Shown piece by piece: positions 1 to 6,404 of a stretch of 7,607 nucleotides of DNA (positions are counted from its first letter, which is position 1; each line of letters opens with the position of its first letter). This DNA comes from an uncultured Candidatus Udaeobacter sp. (lineage in GTDB: Bacteria > Verrucomicrobiota > Verrucomicrobiia > Chthoniobacterales > UBA10450), in the NCBI GenBank assembly GCA_955652715.1, contig CATPBS010000361.1:1-7607 (forward strand), written 5' to 3'. The translations under genes were made by a program, and so were the position numbers. Under the pieces are notes generated by a model. That model saw only the letters and a program-made list of their open reading frames with translations. It was not told the origin of the DNA and ran no database searches.

Positions 1-144
1 ACGGCACCAACCCGATCTGGCGTCCGACGCAGACGCCCTACAATGTTCGGCTATCGCTTCCTCGATGCGCTCGAACAAGATCGGCGAAGGCTGCGCCGGC
101 CGCAGCTTTCTCAATTCATTCTCGATCTCAGAAAAGTCGTTCAT
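1..144 (-). CDS. N-terminal part of a small hypothetical protein downstream of an ECF sigma factor (cut by window edge)
   Basis: The first 48 codons are visible and the rest lies beyond base 1. The translation starts MNDFSEIENELRKLRPAQPS and continues PILFERIEEAIAEH, a charged helical stretch with no transmembrane segment yet visible. The ATG (144-142) overlaps the TGA of the sigma gene (143-141) as ATGA, which implies translational coupling and a shared transcript. By family knowledge, short genes of this type follow ECF sigma genes in Verrucomicrobia, and membrane-bound anti-sigma or FecR-like regulators often occupy this position. That role is inferred from position only, because no anti-sigma zinc motif (HxxxCxxC) is visible in this portion. 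It is too short to assign a family. Confidence 0.7.
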   Translation of the reverse strand, partial: MNDFSEIENELRKLRPAQPSPILFERIEEAIAEHCRASASDARSGWCR

Positions 145-632
145 TGGGGCTGTAACGTGTTTCTCAATGTCGCCAATGCGTACCGGTAACGTGATGCCGC
201 GGTGTTTTGCGATATGCCAAGCGCGCCTGCGATCTCGGCAAAGGTCAATTCGTTCCAAATTTTCATGACGAGCACCTCGCGTTGTTCGCGCGGCAGAACA
301 TCGATCGCCTGGGCGAGAGCCCGCTGTGTGTCGTCCTCAAATTCAAACTCTGGCTCGATAAATTCATTAGTTTCGACAGCCGCCTTGGCCTCGCGTCGGG
401 CGCGGCGGCTGTCGCGACGGATAAAATCGAGAGCGATGGAACGCACTGCGGCGTAAAGCAGAGCACGGTTCTCGATCTTGTGGTTGCGTCGCCAGAACTT
501 GACGAAAGCTTCCTGGACAATGTCTTCCGCGTCGGCCGCCGATTGCACCCATTGCCGGGCAAACAGCACCAAACCTGGACCGATTTCAGAAAAGCAACTC
601 TTCCAATTCTCATGGCTGACCAGATTTTGCAT
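141..632 (-). CDS. RNA polymerase sigma factor, ECF (sigma-70) family
   Basis: A 163-residue protein, the usual ECF length. Region 2 lies at about residues 21-66 and includes DAEDIVQEAFVKFWRR (34-49), the conserved core-binding and -10 recognition helix, followed by a basic stretch (RRDSRRARREAK). Region 4 lies at about 105-160 with LPREQREVLVMKIWNELTF and a helix-turn-helix EIAGALGISQNTAASRYRYA, which reads the -35 element. The start at 632 (MQNLVSHENW) is preferred because it matches normal ECF length and follows an AAAAGG stretch, though with a very short spacer. An open frame extends upstream to 779, but those 49 residues overlap the divergent gene and look unrelated to sigma. The gene is followed with an ATGA overlap by the truncated gene at 1-144. 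Its target promoters and signal cannot be read from the sequence. Confidence 0.93.
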   Translation of the reverse strand: MQNLVSHENWKSCFSEIGPGLVLFARQWVQSAADAEDIVQEAFVKFWRRNHKIENRALLYAAVRSIALDFIRRDSRRARREAKAAVETNEFIEPEFEFEDDTQRALAQAIDVLPREQREVLVMKIWNELTFAEIAGALGISQNTAASRYRYALATLRNTLQPQ

Positions 633-672
633 GACCTTTTCACGGTCCTTATACTCAAGACGCCGCCAAGGT

Positions 673-1554
673 ATGATTTTGTCTAGGCCATCGAAATTTT
701 TCTTGTTCGTCGCATGCCTGGCCGTTGCAGACACGCACGCCGCAGATGTCGATCCTGGGAAAGCCGTCGGTTCACTCATCGCTACGGAAAGGGCTTACGC
801 TAAACTTGCCGGCGAAAGAGGATTTCGCGAGGCATCCATCTCTGTTTTCGCCGACGATGCGATAATCTTCGTGCCCAATGCAGTCAACGGCAAAAAATTC
901 TGGCGAGAAGCGAAGGAGGACCCTGCCATAATCTGGCGGCCGATCTTCGCCTCGATTTCGCGGAGTGGTGAGCTCGGTTATACCACCGGGCCATCGGAAT
1001 ACAGGAGGTTGCGTGACGCGGAAAAACCAGATGGCTCCGGCCATTTCGTAACGATCTGGCGAAAGGATACGAACGGTGTGTGGAAAATCGCTCTCGATGT
1101 TGGTCTGGACCATCCCCAACCACAAGAGTCGGAGACTGAAATTGAAACATACGCTCCGAACTCGTTACTCCTTCATCCCGACTCTGCGAGCGCGGATCTG
1201 GATAAATTAGAGAGCGAGTTTGCAGAATCGCTAAGGGAAGATGAAGCCGACGCGATCATCGACCACGCCAGCGACGACATTCGCGTTTATCGCCGCGGAC
1301 AGCTCCCGGCTGTAGGTAAGAAAGCTGCCAAGAAAATGCTTGCCGAAGAGGATGCAAAAACGTCGCGCGCACCGCTGGGCGCAGGCACGAGTGATCCCGT
1401 TGATCTCGCTTACGAATACGGCGAATACGCGAGCGAGCGCGGCAACACCACGCAACGCGGCACGTACCTTTGTATCTGGCGGCTCGAATCCGATGGCGCC
1501 TGGAAAATAGCTCTCGATCTCCAAAAGAGCGCGCCGCCGGAGAAAAAACCGTAA
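673..1554 (+). CDS. Secreted protein with two tandem NTF2-like (SnoaL/DUF4440) domains
   Basis: A 293-residue product. Residues 1-23 (MILSRPSKFFLFVACLAVAD then THA) form a signal peptide with a plausible cleavage after THA, so the protein is exported. Residues about 30-145 and 175-283 are two copies of an NTF2-like alpha+beta cone fold. Each begins with a helix (SLIATERAYAKLAGERG; LDKLESEFAESLREDE), then FADDAIIFVPNA or HASDDIRVYRRGQ, and ends with the same strand pair (HFVTIWRKDTNGVWKIALD; TYLCIWRLESDGAWKIALD), so the second domain is probably an internal duplication. Such domains bind small hydrophobic ligands or act as enzymes, but no catalytic set is assignable. The start is uncertain: AAGG at 668-671 is only one base from ATG 673 and would suit a TTG start at 679 better. 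The open frame upstream to 478 is antisense to the sigma gene and is not believed. The gene is divergent from the sigma gene, with about 40 bp between starts. Confidence 0.85.
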   Translation: MILSRPSKFFLFVACLAVADTHAADVDPGKAVGSLIATERAYAKLAGERGFREASISVFADDAIIFVPNAVNGKKFWREAKEDPAIIWRPIFASISRSGELGYTTGPSEYRRLRDAEKPDGSGHFVTIWRKDTNGVWKIALDVGLDHPQPQESETEIETYAPNSLLLHPDSASADLDKLESEFAESLREDEADAIIDHASDDIRVYRRGQLPAVGKKAAKKMLAEEDAKTSRAPLGAGTSDPVDLAYEYGEYASERGNTTQRGTYLCIWRLESDGAWKIALDLQKSAPPEKKP

Positions 1555-1563
1555 CACGCTTCT

Positions 1564-1641
1564 GTCATACCGAGAGTAGTCGAGGAGTCTCTTCTTTTTG
1601 TTAAGCGACGACAGATGTCTCGCCTTCGCTCGGGGCAAGAC
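1564..1641. repeat. Degenerate REP-like palindromic repeat
   Basis: The left arm (1564-1591, beginning GTCATACCGAGAGTAGTCGA) and right arm (1613-1641, ending CTCGGGGCAAGAC) are imperfect reverse complements separated by about 21 bases that include a TTCTTTTTGTT tract. The arms resemble the GTCAT(N)CCGAGCGAAGTCGAGG(N)ATCTC type of repeat and are related in pattern to the clearer element at 2912-3030. It lies between the convergent NTF2-like and GH26 genes. The T-tract could help end transcription, but no strong stem directly precedes it. Confidence 0.55.
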
Positions 1642-1667
1642 TGCCGTTCGAAATGTGCTGGGGGAAA

Positions 1668-1732
1668 ATGGAGTCGGCGCGGCCTCGCGCCGGAAAGCCG
1701 GGCGGTGCAGCCCTCGGGCGGGCCGTCTCCAT
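1668..1732 (-). terminator. GC-rich hairpin cluster at the 3' end of the GH26 gene; possible terminator or repeat
   Basis: Outer arms ATGGAGTCG (1668-1676) and CGTCTCCAT (1724-1732) pair with one mismatch. Inside is a perfect 6-bp stem with a 4-base loop, GGCGCG-GCCT-CGCGCC (1676-1691), and further GC-rich inverted segments at 1697-1724. Read on the minus strand, the structure is followed by ATTTTC, so it may act as a terminator for the GH26 gene, whose TGA (1734-1732) touches the outer arm. It is equally consistent with a dispersed palindromic repeat sitting at the gene end. The function is inferred. Confidence 0.45.
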
Positions 1733-2856
1733 CACCTTTTCGGAATTGCACGCAGAATCAAATCGCCCAGCCAATCAGGATGAGCCACCCCCTGGCGATA
1801 CGCCTGCAGCGATTCCACCGAGGAATTGACGCGCAGGTTGCTGTAGGATCCATCGGCGTTTTGCCAGCGCTCATGCCAATAAAGCGCGGCTTTGATCCGC
1901 GGATAACGCGTGCGGAAAAGCTCGAGGCCCTGCTTGATCCATGCCGGTTTGTGCATTGCACCAGGCTCGGCTGTTGCGAGGGGGAACTCGCCGGTCGCCC
2001 ATTCCGCAATCATGATTGGCTTGTGCGGATCGAGCCTGCACATTTCCTGGTATGGCCAGTTCACAAGTGACGGAATATCAGGATTTGGTTCGTCCTTGTA
2101 CTGCTGCCCGTAAACGCTGAGGCCAAGCCAATCAACATAGTCGGACCCGGGATAGTAGGCGGCCGCAGAGTTCCACGTCTCGTAAGGATAAGGGTAATTG
2201 TTCGTGTGAAACATCCACTTGATATTGGACGCGCCGCGCGCACGGACACGATCCACCACGTAACGAAAAGCCTCGCGAAATGTTTCCGGTCCTTTCCAAT
2301 TGTTGTGCTCAGGGTCCCATTGCGCGCCGCCGTAGTAAGCTCCCGACCACGGGAACCAACTCCCATTCATTTCCACGCCGAATACCACAATTAGCGGATG
2401 ACCAAAATCGCGAGCGGCGTCCGCCCACTTGTCGATGTAGGCGTCCCACTTGCCTGCAAGAACCTCAGTCAAACTGAATTTGTCTGGGCCTCGATCTTCT
2501 TCATAGGGCTTGTCCCAGGGCGACCAAAAAACAAGCGGCAACGAGCCGTGCCGCCATATGACGTTGAGATTGTCCACGGGAAAATTTTGTTCTCCCCAAT
2601 AACTCGACGACGCGATGATGGCCTGATGTTTTCCCACCATCTGCTCAAAGTCCTCGATCACCTCCAGACTGACGTCATCTTCCTCGTCGCCAAAATCCAT
2701 GAACGCCCCCGTGTATAGCCCATGCTCGGGAATCACCACCTCGACGGGGCCATTTGGATCGACTTGCGCGACTGCTTCGTGCTTGCGGCATCCGATTAGC
2801 AGCAAACCCAATCCAATTAGTGCAATGACTGGTCTGCAAACTGCATCTGTGCGCAT
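1732..2856 (-). CDS. Lipoprotein glycoside hydrolase, GH26-like (beta-mannanase / endo-beta-glycanase type)
   Basis: A 374-residue product. The N-terminus MRTDAVCRPVIALIGLGLLL followed by IGC is a lipoprotein signal with lipobox LIGC and lipidated Cys23, so the enzyme is probably anchored to a membrane surface. The remainder is a (beta/alpha)8 barrel. VVFGVEMNGSWFPWSG holds the expected acid/base Glu162, in the GH26 pattern HEMNGxWxPW, and PIMIAEWATGEFP holds the expected nucleophile Glu285. Other GH-A-like strands include LPLVFWSPW, IKWMFHTNNYPYPYETWN, DYVDWLGLSVYG and KAALYWHE. GH26 enzymes are retaining beta-mannanases, beta-1,3-xylanases or lichenases; which substrate applies here cannot be read. 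The residue before the acid Glu, usually His, is Val161. The start was placed at 2856 because the 32 codons upstream (from 2952) read through the palindromic repeat (MFRFAQND) and would displace the signal peptide. The gene converges with the NTF2-like gene. Confidence 0.88.
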   Translation of the reverse strand: MRTDAVCRPVIALIGLGLLLIGCRKHEAVAQVDPNGPVEVVIPEHGLYTGAFMDFGDEEDDVSLEVIEDFEQMVGKHQAIIASSSYWGEQNFPVDNLNVIWRHGSLPLVFWSPWDKPYEEDRGPDKFSLTEVLAGKWDAYIDKWADAARDFGHPLIVVFGVEMNGSWFPWSGAYYGGAQWDPEHNNWKGPETFREAFRYVVDRVRARGASNIKWMFHTNNYPYPYETWNSAAAYYPGSDYVDWLGLSVYGQQYKDEPNPDIPSLVNWPYQEMCRLDPHKPIMIAEWATGEFPLATAEPGAMHKPAWIKQGLELFRTRYPRIKAALYWHERWQNADGSYSNLRVNSSVESLQAYRQGVAHPDWLGDLILRAIPKR

Positions 2857-2911
2857 TCGAGGTCGCAAGTTCTCTGCAAGCCGAGGGTTGTCCAGCACGG
2901 CACTGGAACTC

Positions 2912-3030
2912 GTCTCACAAATAGCGCTGTCATTTTGAGCGAAGCGAAACATCTCTATCCATTTCCCTGGGGGGATCGATCCAAAATTGACCCGAGATTC
3001 TTCGCTTCGCTCAGAATGACATTATGAGAC
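2912..3030. repeat. Long-armed palindromic (REP-like) repeat
   Basis: Arms at 2929-2955 and 2994-3020 are reverse complements over 27 bases with three mismatches; the shared core is TGAGCGAAGCGAA. Outside them, GTCTCA (2912-2917) and TGAGAC (3025-3030) also pair. The centre contains the palindrome GGATCGATCC (2973-2982). I recognise the arm sequence as a common dispersed repeat of soil-bacterial genomes; antisense reading gives the recurring spurious peptide VILSEAKNL. It occupies most of the roughly 300-bp region between the divergent GH26 and DFKTLNGK-type genes, so promoters for both must lie beside or within it. I found no convincing promoter there. Confidence 0.8.
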
Positions 3031-3156
3031 GGCATGTAGGCTGTTCGCATCAGAAGTTGTTGCCGAGGCGAAATGTTCCGCTGGCCTAGGAATTCTCCTT
3101 GACCGAAGAATCCCGAATATGAGAACAGAAAACTGCGACCCCAGTTGCGGCAAGAA

Positions 3157-3573
3157 GTGAACACAAAAGTTCTCACGTTTTTGATCTTATCCTTCACATC
3201 AGCCGCCTTCTCGGAGGATTTCAAAACGCTTAACGGAAAACAATACAAAGACGCAACTGTCAGCCGCGTCGAGCCCGATGGCATCGTGCTAATCAGGAAG
3301 TCGGGCGTCGCCAAAGTCTATTTTACTGACTTGCCTAAAGACGTTCAGGTCCGCTTCGGGTATGACCCGGAAAAGGCGACCGCATACTCTGCCAGCCAAG
3401 CTGCGAATTACGCCGCATATCAAAAGCAACAGGAGGAGGCGGCTCAACGTCAACGAGAGGAAGTAGTAGCAAAGAACAAGGCGATTTTAGGCGAACAAAA
3501 ACCGCACGGCACTGCAAGACCGCTACGCAGCGCTTCGGGGGGAAGAAGACACCTTGCTGCAACGGATTGGTGA
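3157..3573 (+). CDS. Small secreted verrucomicrobial-type protein, C-terminus altered by frameshift
   Basis: As read, this gives 138 residues. GTG 3157 starts a signal peptide (MNTKVLTFLILSFTSAAFS), followed by EDFKTLNGKQYKDATVSRVEPD and GIVLIRKSGVAKVYFTDLPK, a small beta-rich segment I associate with secreted Verrucomicrobia proteins of unknown function. Then comes a Gln/Glu/Ala-rich helical stretch (AYQKQQEEAAQRQREEVVAK), probably coiled coil. After GEQ (about 3498) the frame turns into unrelated sequence (KPHGTARPLRSASGG) and stops at 3573, while the adjacent frame continues the same coiled-coil character to TAG 3730. A TTG at 3145 would add MRQE to the front; GTG 3157 gives a cleaner signal peptide. 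No strong ribosome binding site is visible for either. Function unknown. Confidence 0.7.
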   Translation: MNTKVLTFLILSFTSAAFSEDFKTLNGKQYKDATVSRVEPDGIVLIRKSGVAKVYFTDLPKDVQVRFGYDPEKATAYSASQAANYAAYQKQQEEAAQRQREEVVAKNKAILGEQKPHGTARPLRSASGGRRHLAATDW

Positions 3574-3730
3574 GGCGAAACAACCGGGACCAGCGTACTC
3601 GGCCAGTAAGAAGCTACGCCATCACCCAAACCCGCAAGCTTCCCAGTTACCGCTTCTCCAGAGTCATCTGAACGACGTTCGCCGCGAAAAAAACCAGGTC
3701 AGCAAGCAATTGGAGAAAGCGCAGCGGTAG
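3491..3730 (+). pseudogene. Out-of-frame 3' remainder of the preceding secreted-protein gene
   Basis: In the +1 shifted frame the sequence reads NRTALQDRYAALRGEEDTLL then QRIGEAKQPGPAYSASKKLR, ending LNDVRREKNQVSKQLEKAQR before TAG (3728-3730). This is the charged, helical, coiled-coil-like tail expected after the AAYQKQQEEAAQRQREE segment. The frames join if one A is removed from the five-A run at 3497-3501 (CAA AAC instead of CAA AAA C), giving a continuous 190-residue protein. Either the gene is broken in this organism or the A-run is a sequencing or assembly error. Confidence 0.75.
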
Positions 3731-3734
3731 AAGT

Positions 3735-3853
3735 CATCTCATAAATAGTTTGATCCGGTTATTCGCGGGCCGAGGGCGGCCCGGCTCCATAGAGATCATC
3801 GAGGACGAACGTTGGAGACAGTCTGCCCTCAGGCTGTTCCGATTTATGAGATG
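3735..3853. repeat. 119-bp structured element with perfect 12-bp terminal inverted repeats
   Basis: CATCTCATAAAT (3735-3746) and ATTTATGAGATG (3842-3853) are perfect reverse complements. TAGAA (3728-3732) and TTCTA (3860-3864) add a further offset pairing, and the TAG there is also the stop of the frameshifted gene. Inside are two hairpins: CGGGCCG-AGGG-CGGCCCG (3766-3783, 7-bp stem) and ACAGTCTG-CCCT-CAGGCTGT (3818-3837, 8-bp stem with one G-T). As RNA this would fold into a three-way junction. It could be a MITE-like or REP-like element, a transcription terminator without a T-tail, or a structured RNA. No target-site duplication is evident, and it carries no coding capacity. Confidence 0.6.
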
Positions 3854-3973
3854 GGATGGTTCTAGTACGAAACAAGGGCGGTCATTTCATTTCTCGACCT
3901 GGTCCTGCACACTTGGCATCGCGTCTGCAGCAAAGATTGCTTAATTGCTTTGTCCCTGTCGTTTTTAGCGGCG

Positions 3974-6163
3974 ATGATGAGTCCAGTAAGAAAGCATCGA
4001 CTAAACAACCAGTTTGCCGCTGTCTTGATAAGTGCTCTAGCGCTGCGCGCCGTTGCAACGAGCGCGGCAGCTGCCGGTCAGCGCGATGTTGCTACAAAAG
4101 AGAGTTTCTACGCGACGGTACACGCCGATCAGCCAGTTAACAGGATCAATCCCGTACAAGCTCTCGGCGCAGGGATTGACGGTCATGAGAGAGGGGAATG
4201 CGCTCGGATGTTTACGGATAAGAACATCGCCGAAATGTTATCAGCCGGGTTGGGGCCGCTCGCGTATCGGCTGCGCACTGAGCTTGCGGGTGAAGTCTGG
4301 CATTGGAATCCACGCGGCACTTGGAGCGACCCGGTTCACCAGTGCGGATATTGGACCTCCGGCGATTCACTGGGCGAACCGATCAACGTCTCCTATGGCT
4401 ATCGTTTGCCGCGACGCGGAAACACGATCGATCAAGCGAATGATGACGGTTATTCCCGAATCGCAGACGGCGACAAACAATCATTTTGGAAAAGCAATCC
4501 GTATCTTGACTCTCATTTTACCGGGGAACCGGACGAGGCGCATCCGCAGTGGGTGGTGATCGATCTTGGCGCGACGAAGCCAGTGGACTCCATTCGGATT
4601 CACTGGAGCGCGCCGTACGCTAAGCAATACACAGTGGAATATTGGAGCGGCGACAATGCGATGCATTTGCATGCCGATGATGATGACGACTGGCAGCTGT
4701 TTGCGCACGGAAATGTCAATGATGCACATGGCGGCGATGAACTCATTCGACTTTCTGAGCGTCCACGTTCGACCCGATTCGTGCGCGTCCTAATGAGCCG
4801 CAGTTCGCAAACAAGCGCGCAAACCTCAAATGACATTCGCGACCGGCTTGGGTTTGCGATTCGGGAGATCGAGCTCGGGAAAATTGATAAGCATGGTCGT
4901 TTTCGTGATCATGTTCGTCATGCGGCCGATCGGCATCGGCAGACAGTCATTTACGTGTCGTCCACCGATCCGTGGCATCGCGCAGAAGACATCGACTTCG
5001 GCATAGAACAGCCAGGACTCGATTTCATTTTGCGCGGCGCGCTCACGAACGGCTTGCCGGTGATTGTGCCAGTGGGTGTTTTGTACGACACACCGGAGAA
5101 CGCTGCTGCTGAGATTAATTATCTGCTTCGGCGCAATTATAGCTTGGAAGAAATCGAACTGGGCGAAGAGCCCGATGGACAATGGATTTCGCCAGAGGAT
5201 TACGCCGCGCTTTACGCAGGAGTCGCTCGCCGACTCGACGCGTTGAGCCCGCGTCTAAGGCTCGGAGGGCCAAGCCTGCAAAATTTCGAGGACCAGCTGC
5301 TCACGTGGGCGGACGCGTCCGGGAATCGTTCCTGGATGAATCGGTTTCTGAAATATGTTCGAAGCACCGGAGTACGTTTCGATTTCTTTTCGTTTGAGTT
5401 TTATCCATTCGACAATATCTGCGCCGATGCCGCGCGGCAGCTGCTTGAAATTCCATCGCGCCTAGGCTCGATGCTGACCAGCTTGCGCGCTGATGACGTG
5501 CCTTCAGACATCCCCTGGCTGATGGCCGAATTCGGATATTCTGTTTTTTCAGGACGCCACGAAGTAGACATTGAAGGCGCGCTTTTCAACGCAGACACAG
5601 TCGGAACGTTCCTGACCCAGGGCGGTTCCAAGGCTTACCAATACGGCTACGAGCCAAACTATCTGCAGGACGAGCTCAAGTGTTCCTGGGGCAATCTCAT
5701 GATGCTTCAGTTAAATCCGCATAATGATCAGGTGAACCGGTTGTCCGCTTACTATGCTGCACAGCTCCTCGCCAAAGAATGGATGCAACCGACAAACGAG
5801 ACACACGAAATATTTCCCGTAACCATAACGCACAAGAAATCGACAGCATCACCTGTCATCAGCGTCTATGCGGTGCGACGACCGGATAAACAGTGGGCCC
5901 TGCTCGCAATCAACAAGCATCCGATCCGCGCGGTCCGGCTCAACGTGCACTTTAATTTTCCCAACGCACAGCAGCCGATCGGTTTCGTAGGCGAGGTCGA
6001 GGTAATTCAGTTTTCGCGAAAGCAATACGCCTGGCGCGATGACGGACCAAACGGACACCCGATTCGAAGCCTGCCGCCCGCGCGCTTCACGCAAAAAGCA
6101 TCTTCGTTCTACGACCTGCCGCCGTATTCACTTATTGTCCTGCGCGGAAAAATTGCAGACTGA
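3974..6163 (+). CDS. Large secreted clan GH-A glycoside hydrolase (GH39-like) with discoidin / F5-8C domain
   Basis: A 729-residue product. Residues 1-35 form a signal peptide ([35 protein letters not shown]). Residues about 57-150 begin a barrel-like region ([31 protein letters not shown]). Residues about 157-303 match a galactose-binding/discoidin sandwich ([57 protein letters not shown]), probably carbohydrate-binding. Residues about 310-560 resume the barrel: [12 protein letters not shown], then IELGEEPDG with the likely acid/base Glu399, then [12 protein letters not shown] with the likely nucleophile Glu519. About 600-729 form a C-terminal beta domain ([33 protein letters not shown]). 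Family assignment beyond clan GH-A is uncertain; GH39, GH79 and GH5-like are possible, and the substrate is unknown. ATG 3974 or 3977 is preferred over TTG 3950, since both keep the basic n-region. No strong ribosome binding site is visible. An HADDDDDW stretch lies in the discoidin domain. Confidence 0.85.
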   Translation: MMSPVRKHRLNNQFAAVLISALALRAVATSAAAAGQRDVATKESFYATVHADQPVNRINPVQALGAGIDGHERGECARMFTDKNIAEMLSAGLGPLAYRLRTELAGEVWHWNPRGTWSDPVHQCGYWTSGDSLGEPINVSYGYRLPRRGNTIDQANDDGYSRIADGDKQSFWKSNPYLDSHFTGEPDEAHPQWVVIDLGATKPVDSIRIHWSAPYAKQYTVEYWSGDNAMHLHADDDDDWQLFAHGNVNDAHGGDELIRLSERPRSTRFVRVLMSRSSQTSAQTSNDIRDRLGFAIREIELGKIDKHGRFRDHVRHAADRHRQTVIYVSSTDPWHRAEDIDFGIEQPGLDFILRGALTNGLPVIVPVGVLYDTPENAAAEINYLLRRNYSLEEIELGEEPDGQWISPEDYAALYAGVARRLDALSPRLRLGGPSLQNFEDQLLTWADASGNRSWMNRFLKYVRSTGVRFDFFSFEFYPFDNICADAARQLLEIPSRLGSMLTSLRADDVPSDIPWLMAEFGYSVFSGRHEVDIEGALFNADTVGTFLTQGGSKAYQYGYEPNYLQDELKCSWGNLMMLQLNPHNDQVNRLSAYYAAQLLAKEWMQPTNETHEIFPVTITHKKSTASPVISVYAVRRPDKQWALLAINKHPIRAVRLNVHFNFPNAQQPIGFVGEVEVIQFSRKQYAWRDDGPNGHPIRSLPPARFTQKASSFYDLPPYSLIVLRGKIAD

Positions 6164-6404
6164 TCGGCTGCATCGCTTCCATGAGAAGGCAGTCAAGTTT
6201 TGGATAAGATTCATTTCATTACCTTTGGTAGTGCACTGCGCTTGGGATCGGGCTTCCATGCGGACTCGGGTGCTGGTCCATGTTTAGATCCAATTTAGCG
6301 CAAAATGGTGGAACGTTGCCATCTGGTTATCGAAGTCGTGAAGTAAAACGCTTCCAAGCGATGCATCGCAATCGTTCCAGATCCTCTTGTCCTCAATTGT
6401 TGCA
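6164..6404. other. Non-coding region between the GH-A gene and the IS110 transposase; may contain one end of the insertion sequence
   Basis: There is no credible gene here. It lies 3' of both convergent genes. Visible structure includes the 12-bp palindrome GCGATGCATCGC (6358-6369), the small hairpin CGCTT-CC-AAGCG (6349-6360), and TGCATCGCTT (6169-6178), which is the reverse complement of AAGCGATGCA (6356-6365). One end of the IS110 element should fall in this stretch. I could not place it, because IS110 elements lack clear terminal inverted repeats and no second copy is present for comparison. No T-tailed terminator was seen. Confidence 0.5.

Noticed and set aside
478..672. 65-codon upstream extension of the NTF2-like gene
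   Set aside because: It overlaps the sigma gene antisense, and the signal peptide begins only at 673.
202..686. Plus-strand open frames across the sigma gene
   Set aside because: They are antisense to a clear ECF sigma factor and resemble no family.
1231..1751. Minus-strand open frames overlapping the NTF2-like gene and intergenic repeats
   Set aside because: They are antisense to a better gene and partly translate the repeat (RDSSTTLGMTE), a common spurious product.
2857..2952. 32-codon N-terminal extension of the GH26 gene
   Set aside because: It begins inside the palindromic repeat and would bury the lipoprotein signal peptide.
3119..3160. 13-codon ATG open frame ending at the GTG start of the secreted protein
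   Set aside because: It could be a coupled leader peptide, but it has no ribosome binding site or other support.
2955..3314. Minus-strand 119-codon open frame
   Set aside because: It reads through the palindrome (VILSEAKNL) and is antisense to the secreted-protein gene.
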